Shown: positions 45,674 to 57,083 of the stretch, piece after piece
How the letters are laid out: the number at the start of each line of letters is the position of its first letter
Numbering within the stretch: the first letter of the stretch is position 1
Notes under the pieces: generated by a model
The model's input: only the letters and a program-made list of their open reading frames with translations
What the model was told of the DNA's origin: nothing
Databases searched by the model: none
Made by a program: the position numbers and the translations under genes
Assembly (NCBI GenBank): GCA_030789695.1
Contig: CM061141.1
Coordinates: 164,763,579 to 164,827,578 of the forward strand
Length of the DNA stretch: 64,000 nucleotides
Direction: 5' to 3'
Origin: Scilla litardierei
Lineage: Eukaryota; Streptophyta; Magnoliopsida; Asparagales; Asparagaceae

Positions 45674-47752
45674 TGTCACGCCCCATTCTCACATATATCT
45701 ATACGACGTCCCATAGCGGGGAAAAGAGAGGATGGAGCCGGACAAGCCACGGTATACACAAAGCGTGTAAGGTAAACACACAATAAGTAGGCCTCAGCGT
45801 ATGCTGGGATCATACATCACAGATATATAAAAGAAAGAAGCAACACACATAGCCATCACAAAGAGTACATATCCACAAAACCACTTAACTAAAGAACGTA
45901 CCACACACCAGCGTCAAGTACAAGTGAACTGTCTCTAGTACATACATGAGAAGTGCTACAAGCCACCAACATATAACATAACTACAAAAGACAACTCATT
46001 CCCCACTCAACCCAACTCACACTTCAAGACACGTCCCAAAAGAGTGGTATACCCAAACTCAAACCCCATATCAAAGGAATCTCCTATGGGAGACTCAGCT
46101 CTGGTGACCTCTGCTCAAGACCTGAAAAGTAAAATGAGCACGTCAAACGTGCCCAGTAGGAAACTAACTAGGGCAGGAAACATCATTTAGGGTTATGAGT
46201 GTAACGGCAATAAGAGTACAAGCAACCAAGGTAAAAGTACAACACACAAGTGTACAACAACAACAACACATAAATGGTTCATTAGTTAGGTGATATTAAT
46301 GATATATTTGGAAGCATGGGTATCACCTAAAGATAAGGGCCTGGACCTCACCCCAAATGTGGGGTGAATATAGCACATGACGCAGTGGACACGGGCACTG
46401 TACGAGGGGCCTCTCAGCTCCCCCGTCCCTGGCAGGAGTGAGGCTCTCCACATAGTAACACACCCTCCGTATGTCCCCTCCACTCCCGGTAAAGGCGAGT
46501 GGGTGTAAGTATCGCATATCACATATCACTTTTCCCAGCTTCTCAGTCCAGCTCCTTAAAGTTAAGTTATACCCAAACTTCCCACATCCCAATACTAGGA
46601 TGTTCACCCGCCTTAGAGCAGACCGAAACATCCTAATTAACATGTCAGATATCATAATATTCAATGGCCATACACAAGTTTACAAAAGCATTACATGGCA
46701 CAACATTTTAAATGGCCAATTTTCAAGTTTCTCCAACTTCAAATTCATTTGGGCATTTTATCGAACATATGGCGTTCGTCATGTAAATGAGACATATCAC
46801 ACCATCAAATTTAGTAACAAATAGCTTAACCAAACTTACATACATGCATCAACATCATCCATGCATTTCTGGAGTGAAGAATTAGCAATATCACACAATT
46901 CCAATTTCACCCAACACCATTCAACATGCTGAAATTGCAAGAACAGCTAGAAAAACAGCATATTTTACCCATTTCTATTGATAATTTGACAAAACACAAA
47001 GAATGAAAGTTGGAGATATTATAGTCTTGGATTCACAGATAACATTTCAGATAAAAATATGTAGTATATGATTTATAGTGAATTATTTAGCCAGGTGTGT
47101 CGAATCTGTTCTGCAGACAGATTTCTGCACCTGTCTTCAAAGCCAATTTTAAGCCTTTTGGAGCCAGAATTACGACTTATGAGCACTCTGATGAAAATCT
47201 AGAAAAACTTCTTAAGTTTCCAACAAGACCAAAATCAAAAATATCCATAGAGTATGCAGGTAGTTATACTAATTGTTCTGAACTGTGTACAGCTTGACAG
47301 ATTTTCAGACATCTTGCAAATAAAGAATTCTTTCTCCTACTTATTGAACTCAACATAAGGCAAATTTTTCATGAATTTGGGGTAGGACTACAAGATCTAC
47401 AGCCACATATTTTTTTCAGAGAGTGATTCTAACTACAGAAATCAGAATTGATGCTTAAACACTCATACAGAATTCTGTTTTTCAGGAGAGGATGAATTGC
47501 TAGGAAAAACAAGGAAAAGTTTGATCTTTTGGGTCTATTACACATGCAAAACATGAAATCAAGATCATAAATATTATAAAGACCATCATAACATGCTCAT
47601 AGCTCTAAATAAAAATCCAAAACCATAGGTTAGAATCCTACCTCCAAGAGCTCATTTCTTCTTCTCTTCTCTTTTTCTCCCTTTTATCTTTCTTTCTCCT
47701 TGAAGTAGCCTAGGGGTTTCTTGAATTTTTGAGATGAAATTAGGGTTTTGGG
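45674..47752 (-). repeat. Gypsy 5' LTR, truncated at outer end
   Basis: Collinear with 38177-40251 of the other LTR, then replaced by C1 integrase sequence after TTAGGGTTTTGG. Differences to the partner are about 4-5% over the first 800 bases but under 1% over the remaining approximately 1250 bases by eye. Confidence 0.9.
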
Positions 47753-48674
47753 TGTGAACATGTGCTACAGGATGTTCGACTTCAATTCCATGTGCTTGGC
47801 AATAGTCTAGAAACACTTGTGATGTAAACTCCCCCGCATTGTCCAGATGGAGTTTCTTTATTTGGTAGTCGGGGAAGTGGGCTCGCAACCTGATTATCCG
47901 AGCTAAAATCTTAGACAGTGCGAGGTTGCGGGTGGACAGTAGACACACATGTGACCACTTAGTAGATGCGTCTATCAGGACCATAAAGTACCTGAACGGA
48001 CCACTTGATGGGTGTATCGGCCCACAAATGTCTCCATGGATTCTTTCCAGAAAGCTTGGAGACTCCACGTCCACTTTCAGTGGAGAGGGTCTCGTAATCA
48101 GTTTACCATTGTAACAGGGTGGACATGAGAATTTGCCTTTTTGAAGAATCTTCAGGTTCTTCAAGTCTATACCCCTGGAGCTTTTTATGATGCGGTACAT
48201 CATAACAGATCCAGGGTGTCCCAGTCTACTGTGCCAGAGTTGGAATTCTGGTGTTTGGGGGCACTACAGGTGCTCCGCCATGGATGTTTCTGGAGTTTGT
48301 ATACTTGTTTGGTAGAGTCCCGAGGGGAGTCCCTTGAAACGTTCCACAATGGTTTTTGAACCATTTGTAAGAGACGTTACAAGCAAGTATTCCCTTTTAT
48401 CTTCCTCGACCGTCTCTAAGTGATATCCGTTTAAACGGATATCTTTAAAGCTTAGGAGGTTTCGGATAGATTTAGGGGAGTATAACGCATTTTTAAGTGT
48501 GATTTGTGTGTTACCGGGGAGAAATATGATTGCTTCCCCTGATCCTTCGATTATGTTAGCTGGTCCTAAGATTGTTCTCAGTGGACCAGAGTAGCTACTT
48601 ATGCTCGTGAAGTAGTCTATGTTTTGAAGGATCGAGTGCGTCGATGCACTGTCCACTAGGCAATTTGATTCCAT
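47753..48674 (-). pseudogene. C1 protease and integrase N-terminal half
   Basis: The protease active site reads CLVDSASTHSIL (48640-48670), the DSA variant seen in several copia lineages. A frame change near 48204-48263 separates it from integrase. The integrase part has the CPPCYNGK zinc half and the first two acids in ERIHGDICGPIHP and IKKLHLDNAGEF. The sequence stops at EHPVAHVHTQN, a few residues before the third catalytic acid, where the gypsy LTR begins. Confidence 0.8.
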
Positions 48675-49108
48675 ATCTATATAAAAGAAAGACGTTCAAG
48701 CAGTAAATAATATGAAAAAGAAAGGATCTACTTTCATTTAAAAATGCTCAAAGGAAATGTTTTGACATGGAATAATAACTAGGTACTAGGCATAAAAGGA
48801 AGATACATTGCTAGCATAAAAAATGGTCCATAACTAGAGAGTGTCATCTCCCATGAAATCTTCAGGAGTCCATGAGGTCTCTGGCAAAGCTGCGCTCTCA
48901 ATCAGGTTTGTCTCAGCTCAAGGCTTGAGGCTTTCCTGGTAGAGGTCCTGGAGGTGTTTCTGGGTGCGGCAGATTCTGGACCAGTGACCCGTCATTCTGC
49001 ATTTGGAGCACTTATACACCCAGTCTTTCTTGGGAGTGCCACCTTTGTTGGACATCCTCTTTTGCTTCTTTTCCACGAACTTCTGGTTCTGAGGAGGAGC
49101 TGGGGGAG
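48675..49108 (-). pseudogene. C1 gag C-terminus with zinc knuckle
   Basis: After the S2 insertion the minus strand encodes a Lys-rich stretch and the knuckle CSKCRMTGHWSRIC (about 48970-49010), which fits CX2CX4HX4C. Stops near 48918 and 48830 end it. The rest to 48675 is linker with no conserved motif. Confidence 0.7.
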
Positions 49109-49113
49109 TGGCC

Positions 49114-50855
49114 TGTTGAGTATTGACTCCCCAGATTTGGTTTTGGATGATGAACAAACATAAGTATATCGTGAACTAACACTTTGTGAGCGCAGTTATG
49201 GAGATCGTCGCCAAACTTCTATGAACATCATATGCGACGTCTCGATACTTCTCAAAGCGCGTGATCGTATGCCTAAAGCTTCGTTGAAGCTCAAGGACCA
49301 TTATTGAAGTCATGAAGATTCGATTGAAGCTTTTGAAGACGGTTCGTCATAGTTTATTTAATGTCTTCTAGCTTCATTTTCACAGAATGTTAAGCCTTGA
49401 GTAGGTCTTACGTTTTAATCTTCATAACGCTCATATCTTAGAGCTAGGATCTTAGTAGAAGTCCATACAATCTTTCCCGAAGCGTCGCGCTTCGATTCGT
49501 GACTTCTTGTGCATGTTAGTTGGTTCAAGAAGAAGAACCAACCGACTAGATGGTAATCTAGTCGGTAGGAAAAGCTTCTTGAACCGACTAGTTTGCCTCC
49601 CTCAATTCCAAGCTCTTTACTGTTTATAGTTAGTCGGTCAACGTTGACTCACCGACCGACTAGTTGGTGAACTAGTCGGTCAGTGATCCTTCTTAGACCG
49701 ACTAGTTGAGCCTCTACTATACATGCCAAGTTACTGTTTATCGTTAGTCGGTCAAAGAACGTTTGTCGACCGACTAGTTGATGAACTAGTCGGTCAACAT
49801 TTGTTCTTGGACCGACTAAATCAATTTGTACTCAGACTATTTGTTTTATCTCTTAGTCGGTCTAAGTTCACTCACCGACCGACTAGTTGTGAAACTAGTC
49901 GGTTGGCAAGTCTTCTTGGACCGACTAGTTCTTTAAGTCTGAACTTCGACCTTTTGGCTGTTCAACCATTAGTCGGTCTACATTGTATCACCGACCGACT
50001 AGTTGATGAACTAGTCGGTCAGTGATCCTTCTTTGACCGACTAGTCTGGTTCAGAATAGAGCCGTTGGAGCTTTAATTGAAACGTTTCTCTCTCTCTCTT
50101 TCCTCTATCCTATATACACTTGGAGTGCTGCATTCATTGCACTCAAGGCTGATATTAAGTGAACTTTAGAGATCAAAAGAGAAGCATTAAATCTCATTCA
50201 AAGCTCATTCATTTCCTTTCAAGAATCTCTCCCTCACTCTTATTTCAAAAGAGAGATTCATTGATTGTGAGCCTTCCAAGCCAAGTGCTTGATCCAAGGT
50301 CATCAACATCCACCTAGGACTCCATTGCTGGTCATCTACTTGGAGCTAGGGTTTGGTGCCACTTCATCTTCCCAAAAATCCGTTTTGCCCTAAATCGTAA
50401 GTTTACTCAAGGCATATGATTTTGTCGGTAAGAATTTCTATTTCAATTTACATTGATATTGTAAGTGTTTCACTCTCGGTTGTGAGAGTTTGTTTGTGAT
50501 ACCGAGTTGTGGGAGTCACAATTTCATTTGTGTATGATTTGACTTGGTAGAGGTTTTCTACTAGTATTTCATAGTGCAAATTTGAGTTAGAGGATTCTAA
50601 CTCAAGTATCCGGAGGGGATCCGGGTGTTTGGTACGTAGGATCACCGGGAACAAGTCGGGGCGACTTGGGTGGATCCGAACCCGTTAAATTGCTTGTTTA
50701 CGTTTGTTTTCTTTGTTGTCATACATTTACATTTTCGCATTTTCGCATTGTTGGTTGAGTTTGCAAGATAATTAGGAATTATCTTCTTAATTATTTTAAA
50801 GTACTATTCACCCCCCCCCTCTAGTACTTGTGCAGTAGCTTAGCAGGGCATTACA
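49114..50855 (+). repeat. S2 5' LTR
   Basis: Starts TGTTGAGTATTG and ends GGGCATTACA. A palindrome cluster covers 49540-50045, a TATATACA box lies at 50111-50118, and the C-rich TTCACCCCCCCCC motif is near 50808. Confidence 0.93.
49540..50045. promoter_or_regulatory. Cluster of nested GACCGACTAG palindromes in S2 U3
   Basis: At least four modules repeat, each with an inner palindrome of the type CCGACTAGTTG...CTAGTCGG embedded in an outer pair AGTCGGTC...GACCGACTA, spaced about 110 bases. Palindrome clusters in U3 are described for Sireviruses. They may act as transcription factor sites or as hairpins in RNA. Confidence 0.8.
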
Positions 50856-50857
50856 TT

Positions 50858-50870
50858 TGGTATCAGAGCC
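50858..50870 (+). promoter_or_regulatory. S2 primer binding site
   Basis: TGGTATCAGAGCC, two bases after the LTR, complementary to initiator methionine tRNA. Confidence 0.88.
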
Positions 50871-50882
50871 AAGTCTATAGCT

Positions 50883-53123
50883 ATGTCTGCCAATGACAAC
50901 AAAGCCGTTCGTCCACCTTCAGACTACAACACCTTCAGGAACCGTGAAGGAGCGTCTTTGGTGATGGAAGGACACTCCTCGACGAGGCCTCTCTTCTTCA
51001 ACGGTACCAACTACGGGTACTGGAAATGCCGGATGGAAACTTTCCTCCGGAGTGCTTCATTATGGAGGGCCACGATGAAGGAGTATGTCGAGCCCGCTGA
51101 AGAAGATTTCGAGAAGTGGACTACCGCGGAGGTTGCCGCGGAGGTAAGCAATGCCAAGGCAATAAACGCCTTGCAATGTGCCTTGGAGCCTGAGGACTTC
51201 AATAAGATATGCACATGTAAAAGTGCATATCAAATATGGAACTCCCTCCTCATCTTGCATGAAGAGACGAGTAGGGTAAGAGACTCCAAACTCGTTGTTG
51301 TTAATAAAGATTACGAGTTATTTCATATGCTACAGGGTGAGAAGATGAAGGAGTACTATGCTCGCTTCGTCGACATCACCAACGAGTTGGAGGCTCTCGG
51401 TAAGACCTACACCCAAAAGGAGAAAGTCTCGAAGATTATCGATGGACTTCTTTCTTGTTGGGAGAAACGTACCTTCGCCATCGAGGAAGGTAATGACATG
51501 AAAACTTATACTGTCGTACAACTAATGGGTACCTTAATGTCTTATGAGGTACGCAAGGATAGCAAGCTAAAGTTGCAGGACAATATGAAGTCCTACTTGA
51601 AGCAAGACGAGCCAAAGAAAAAGGCTATTGCTTTCAAGGCCGCTCCATCAACATCTAAATCAACCGATGATGAAGACTCGGAAGACGTGTTGGACTTGGA
51701 GTCCATGGCACTCATGGCAAAGAAGTTCAACCGGTTCTTCCGAAAAGGTAACTTCAAAAACAAATCGAAGTTTAGTTCTACTAACGCCTCCTCTCCTTTG
51801 TGTTTCAAATGCAACAAGCCAGGACACATGAAAGCGGATTGTCCTCAAAATAAGTAAAAGGAGAAGTGGAAGGCGCCCAAGTTCGACAAGTCGAAGAAGT
51901 ACAAGAAAGGGTACAAAAAGGGACTTGTCGGCACTTTCACCGATTCCGAGGATTCCTCAAGTGGAGAGTCAGACGATGAGCAAGTGGAGCAAGCACACAT
52001 GTGCTTCATGGCGAGAGAGAAGCAAGATAAAGATTCCTCTTCCGATGATAGCGACAATGAAGGCGATGAGGTAACAATGGATGATCTTAGACATGCTAAT
52101 GAGCAAATATGGTCTAAATACACTAAATTAGTAAATATGTATACTAAGGTAAAAGATGATTTAGCTAGCATCCAAACCTCGCCTAAAACTATCATCACCA
52201 ACAACGACACCGTTGTTGAAGAGTTGAAAAATGAGATTGTAAATCTCAAGTCTCAACTTGAACATGTTAGTATTGAGGATCCGGAGGAACACAAGATAGC
52301 GGATTTGACTTCTCAAAACTCGACTTTGAGTATTGAGAATGAGAGTCTCAAATCTCGTGTTTATGTGCTAACATCGCAAGTATCCACTTTGGATGCTTCT
52401 ATGCGTTCTCTCACCGAGAAATATGAGTGCACATTAGGCCGAATTAATAAATTCAATAAGGGTAAGGACCATTTGGATAAAATCCTAAATGACTTACTTC
52501 CGGCCAATCACCACATTGGCTTGGGGTATACGATGGGAAATTCATCCAAATCGGCCACTACTTTTGTTAGGCCAACTTCCGATGCCTCAACGAGTGGTAG
52601 CAAACACTCTATTGGTAGTTCATCTACCAATGGTGCTTCCACCTCGTACACACCTTCATTTGGAAAGAAACCCACTTTGGGTGGACCTCCAAAGAAGGGT
52701 CATGCTTATATGTACACAAATATCATGCCACGTAGGAACACACATCCTACTCCACATGCTCACACATATGATGATTTCTATGTACCACATCCACGGGCAC
52801 GTACACACCATGTGAGACACCCTCACGCACGTGTTCCTCCACATGCATATGTTCACCCACATCATCATATGAATAATTATCATCATGCACCATTTCATCA
52901 TGTGCCATATGCCTATCAACGTCATGCATCACGTAGAAATCAACAACCCATGCATGCTCTCAATAGGAATAGGGCTCCCAAAATTTTCACTATTTGTAGC
53001 CCAAAGGACACAAATATGAATGAAAAACAAGTTTACATGAATTCGTATTTTATGGATGTTGTGAATAATGATAATTATGTGGGGAAGTCTAAGTCCAATT
53101 GGACTTGGCTTCCAAAGGTCTAA
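50883..53123 (+). pseudogene. S2 gag, one in-frame stop
   Basis: The ATG at 50883 is close to the PBS. The first open part (to 51857) has the UBN2-type gag core (FNGTNYGYWKCRMETFLRS, CTCKSAYQIWNSLLILHEE) and a complete zinc knuckle CFKCNKPGHMKADC. A TAA at 51855-51857 interrupts, and the same frame is open again to 53123. This second part is acidic, then coiled-coil-like (about 52240-52470, VVEELKNEIVNLKSQLEHV). It ends in an unusually His-rich tract at about 52740-52930. A core IQT at 52170-52178 resembles LC8-binding sites; Sirevirus Gag proteins are reported to bind LC8. Confidence 0.85.
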
Positions 53124-53173
53124 TCTTTTGAACCCAATGGCCTTGGGTACCATGATACGATATTTTCTATCTT

Positions 53174-54834
53174 TAGGTACTCAAGAAAAAGAAACAGAGC
53201 AACAAATTTAAATTTAGCTCCAAGAGGAATTGGATACTCGATAGCGGGTGTTCAAAACACATGACGGGTGACGCTCAATTGCTTTCCGGAGTGGTGCCCA
53301 TTGCTAATGGAAACCGGGTAGTCTTTGGAGGCAACGAGAGCGGAACCATCATAGGTGTTGGAAAAGTGGGTAATCCTTCTAAACCACTTATAAGTGATGT
53401 TTACCGTGTTAAAGGATTAAACCACAATCTCATTTCAATAAGTCAACTTTGTGACAAAGGTTACAAAGTTAGCTTTGCGAAAGGAATGTGCCATATTTTA
53501 AGAAAAGATAATAATGAATTATTGTTTTCTGGCACACGCCATAAGGATATATACATCCTAGATCTTCCAAGATCACATGAACAATGTCTCATTGCCAACA
53601 CAAGTGAACAACACTTATGGCATCGACGTTTTGGTCATGTGAACTTTGGAACACTATTTAAGCTTTCCAAGTTAAATTCTATTAGAGGCTTCCCTACGCT
53701 TGTCTTTCAAAAGAAGAGCTTTTGTGACTCGTGTCAACGAGGCAAGCTTCTAAAATCGTCATTTAAACCTAAGAAAAGCATTTCTTCTCAGCGACCACTA
53801 GAGCTATTACATCTAGATTTATTTGGGCCAACTAGAGTTGCTTCATTAGGAAATGCACGATATGGACTTGTCATCGTTGATGACTTTTTTAGATTTACTT
53901 GGGTATTTTCATTAAGTAATAAAAATGATGCTTTCGAAAACTTCACAATATTTGTCAAGAAAGTACAAAATCTCATTGGAACCACCATTGTCACTATTCG
54001 TAGTGATCATGGAGGGGAATTTGAGAATGAGTCTTTTGAGAACTTTTGTGATGAAGTTGGTATTACTCACACCTTCTCTTTCCCTCGTGCACCTCTTCAA
54101 AATGGTGTAGTTGAGAGGAAGAATAGGACGCTAGTGGAGTGTGCTCGCACTATGCTTGATGATAGCCAACTTGGCCATCAATTTTGGGCGGAAGCGGTAC
54201 ATACTGCTTGCTATGTGTTTAATAGAATACTTTTGAGGCCCGGCACTAAACAAACTTTTTATGAATTGTTGTTTGGTAGATTGCCTCAAGTTAAACATTT
54301 TCGAGTTTTTGGTTCGAAATGTTTTATTAAAAACACGTATGGTTGTTTGGACAAATTCGATCCAAGATCCGATGAGGTGATATTTGTTGGATATTCCTCC
54401 CGTAGCAAAGCCTACCGGATATACAACAAACGAACCTCAACGATCGAGGAATCACTTCATGTTTCATTTAATGAAGGCTTTGTCCCGACTAGAATTACTA
54501 ATGATGATGACTCCATGGATGTCTTATGTGATTCAATTTGTAATTCTAACTCTAATGATTCTATTGATACTAACCCTACTAATGAAGTTTTTGAGAATGT
54601 TCCTAGTGATCAGGGAATTTCCAAACGGCTTCATATCGTTCGTGACCATCCTCATGAGCAAGTCATTGGCAATATTCATGATAGTGTCAAGACGAAATCG
54701 CAAGTCAACTACTTCGCTCATTGTGCCTTTGCCTCCTCGATTGAGCCAAAGAATATTAATGAAGCGTGCGAAGATGGTGCTTGGATCTTAGCCATGGAGG
54801 AGGAACTCATTCAATTCGAGAGGAATGAGGTTTG
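53174..54834 (+). CDS. S2 protease-integrase, open
   Basis: The frame opens just after a TAG at the end of the gag linker; comparison with S1 suggests a one-base loss near 53172 (S1 TTTCAGGTAC, S2 TTTAGGTAC). Protease has [14 protein letters not shown] at about 53224-53265. The integrase zinc domain is [11 protein letters not shown]...FCDSCQRGK. All three catalytic acids are present: [24 protein letters not shown] and [10 protein letters not shown]. The copia C-terminal block [18 protein letters not shown] is also present. The frame then enters the RT start ([15 protein letters not shown]) and ends with TGA at 54833. As a stretch it could encode active protease and integrase if translated. 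Confidence 0.82.
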
Positions 54835-56286
54835 AGAGCTTGTTCCATTGCCATCGAAGAACCACACCGTCATAGGGACAAAGTGGATCTTCAAGAACAA
54901 GACCGACGAAAACCAAATCGTCGTGACGTCGTCCGGAAAAAAGCTCGGTTAGTAGCTCAAGGCTATCGGCAAGAGGAAGGTATCGATTTCGAAGAATCCT
55001 TTGCTCCGATAGCTAGATTAGAATCTATTAGATTATTGTTATCTTTTGCATGCCATAAAGATTTTAAACTCTTTCAAATGGATGTTAAAAGTGCGTTTTT
55101 AAACGGAGATGTTGTTGAGGAAGTTTATGTTTCTCAACCTCCGGGTTTTATAAATGAAAATTTTCCAAATCATGTTTTCAAACTTAAGAAAGCACTTTAC
55201 GGTTTGAGACAAGCTCCTCGAGCTTGGTATGACCGTTTAAAGAATTTTCTTTTGGATTTAGGATATTAAATGAGAGAAGTTGATTCGACATTATTTGTTA
55301 AGTATTCGAATAATAATATAATTTTAGTTCAAATATATGTTGATGATATCATTTTCGGTGCTACTAAATTCACTCTTTGCGAAAAAATTTTCTAATGTGA
55401 TGAAGGATCAATTTGAGATGAGCCACATGGGTGAGCTCAAATATTTCTTAGGTCTCCAAATTTGCCAAATGAACGATGCAATCTTCATCCACCAAACCAC
55501 GTACATGGTGGAGTTGCTAAAGCGATTTGGAATGGAGAATGCATCCGGGAAAAAGACTCTAATGAGCACAACTACACATCTTGATAAAGATGCGGGCGGA
55601 AAAGATGTAGACATTTGTCTATATCGAGGTATGATAGGTAGTTTACTATATCTTACCGCAAGTAGGCCCGATATTATGTTTGTCGTATGTGTATGTGCTC
55701 GTTATCAGTCTCAACCGAAGGAATCACACTTAGTAGCGGTAAAACGTATTTTCCGTTATTTATGTTACACTCTCGATTTTGGATTATTTATCCAAAATTT
55801 AGCACCTATGAGTTAATCTCATATAGTGACGCAGATTATGCGGGATGCAAATCCGACAGGAAAAGTACTAGTGGCACTTGCCATTTTATAGGAAATTTTC
55901 TTGTCTCTTGGTTTTCCAAGAAGCAAAATTCCGTATCACTTTCAACCACCGAGGCGGAATATATTGTCGCCGGTGTCGCGTGTGCTCAGGTTCTTTGGAT
56001 GAGACACACAATTAAAGACTTTGGTATAAACTGTGATACTTGCCCTATCATGGTGGACAACCAAAGTGCAATTTGTCTCTCTAAGAATCCGGTACACCAT
56101 TCCCGTTCTAAACACATAGATGTCCGTCACCATTTCTTAGATGATCATGTTGCTAAAAAGGACATCATATTAGTGTACATTGAAACCCAGAAGCAAATCG
56201 CCGATATTTTCATGAAACCCCTAAAGGAAGACTCCTTTGTGCAGTTACGTCGAGAATTTGGGATTATTGGTGAATTCGAGATTTAG
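54835..56286 (+). pseudogene. S2 reverse transcriptase-RNase H, broken
   Basis: RT resumes after the TGA with [20 protein letters not shown] and [16 protein letters not shown] at 55267 follows LLDLGY, the catalytic [10 protein letters not shown] lies near 55330-55365, and a frame change occurs in an A-run near 55385. A second frame change comes near 55780. RNase H is then open to 56286 with [31 protein letters not shown] and MVDNQSAICLSKN. All active-site motifs can be seen, but at least three lesions separate them. Confidence 0.87.
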
Positions 56287-57083
56287 GATTCATATGTTCA
56301 ATAATCTGGAATGGTATTCAATTTGATTATATTTGCACATGCTTGATGTATTGGAATTTTCTGGATTTTTCGTTGAATTTTCGGAATTTATGCTCGATTT
56401 ATTCATGAACATCAAATTTAAGATTTTCGATGTTTAATGGGGTAGTATAATGATTAATGAGAGTATTACGATGTTTCTTCCAAGTGCGATTAGGAGAGAA
56501 CTCAAAATTTCAAATTCTAAAATTTTTGAACTCTGTTAGTCAGTTCATGTTCATTGACCGACCGACTAGATCATCATCTAGTCAGTCAGTGAATGAACTC
56601 AGACCGACTAACTCAAGCCCTAAATTTTGGCTTCAGTTATTGTTTGCACTTAGTCGGTTCAAGCTCATTGGCCGACCGACTAGATAGTCATCTAGTCGGT
56701 CAGCGCTTGAACTATGACCGACTAAATGCAACGGGGACAGTTGCGTCTTTTCGACTTCCGATCGATTTATTAAGCCCCTAACCGACTAATTCTTTCTCCA
56801 GTCGGTTCGAAAACTCTCTTCTCAGCCAAAAACCCCCGTGTCCCTTGGTATTCCTCCTCTCCCAACGTCATCCGATCATGTTTTCCGTCGATTTCCGACC
56901 AAATTTCGGTCGTAGATCTGATCTCCCTCCTAGGTATTCTCTTTCTCAGCTTCCTAGGGCTTGTTTCCAGCGTTCAGGGTTAGGTTTCTTCAATTCTCAC
57001 TCGGTTTAGGGTTACTCCTAGGGTTTGTCTAGGGTTCTAGAATTTGATTTCTAGTGTTGATTGCTCGTGTCTCGTCGCGCTTA
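56287..57083 (+). promoter_or_regulatory. S2 spacer with second palindrome cluster
   Basis: Between pol and the env-like ORF, 56535-56810 repeats the LTR palindrome grammar: ACCGACCGACTAGATCATC...CTAGTCAGTCAG and ACTAGATAGTC...CTAGTCGGTCAG. The rest, to 57083, is T-rich with no ORF. Confidence 0.75.

Larger units (their letters stand above)
38177..47752 (-). mobile_element. Tekay-like chromovirus (Ty3/gypsy) nested in C1
   Basis: Minus-strand order: truncated 5' LTR (47752-45674), gag, protease, RT, RNase H, integrase with a chromodomain-like end, PPT and complete 3' LTR (40854-38177). RT before integrase defines gypsy. The long LTR (2678 bases) begins TGTCATGGCC and ends GGGCGTGACA on the minus strand. 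The outer 600 bases of the 5' LTR are gone, and C1 integrase sequence begins directly there. Pol has stops, a frameshift and a deletion. No canonical initiator-Met PBS is visible next to 45674. Confidence 0.85.

Noticed and set aside
49723..50025. 100-codon plus-strand ORF in the S2 LTR, also at 60256
   Set aside because: It is the palindrome cluster in translation (LVDELVGQ, SRSKFTH repeats).
52656..52932. Met/His-rich minus-strand ORFs
   Set aside because: Shadow of the His-rich tract of S2 Gag on the other strand.
53145..53176. Intron between gag and protease in S2
   Set aside because: CTTTAG|GTAC looks like an acceptor, but S1 reads straight through the equivalent TTTCAGGTAC. A one-base loss in S2 explains the frame change.
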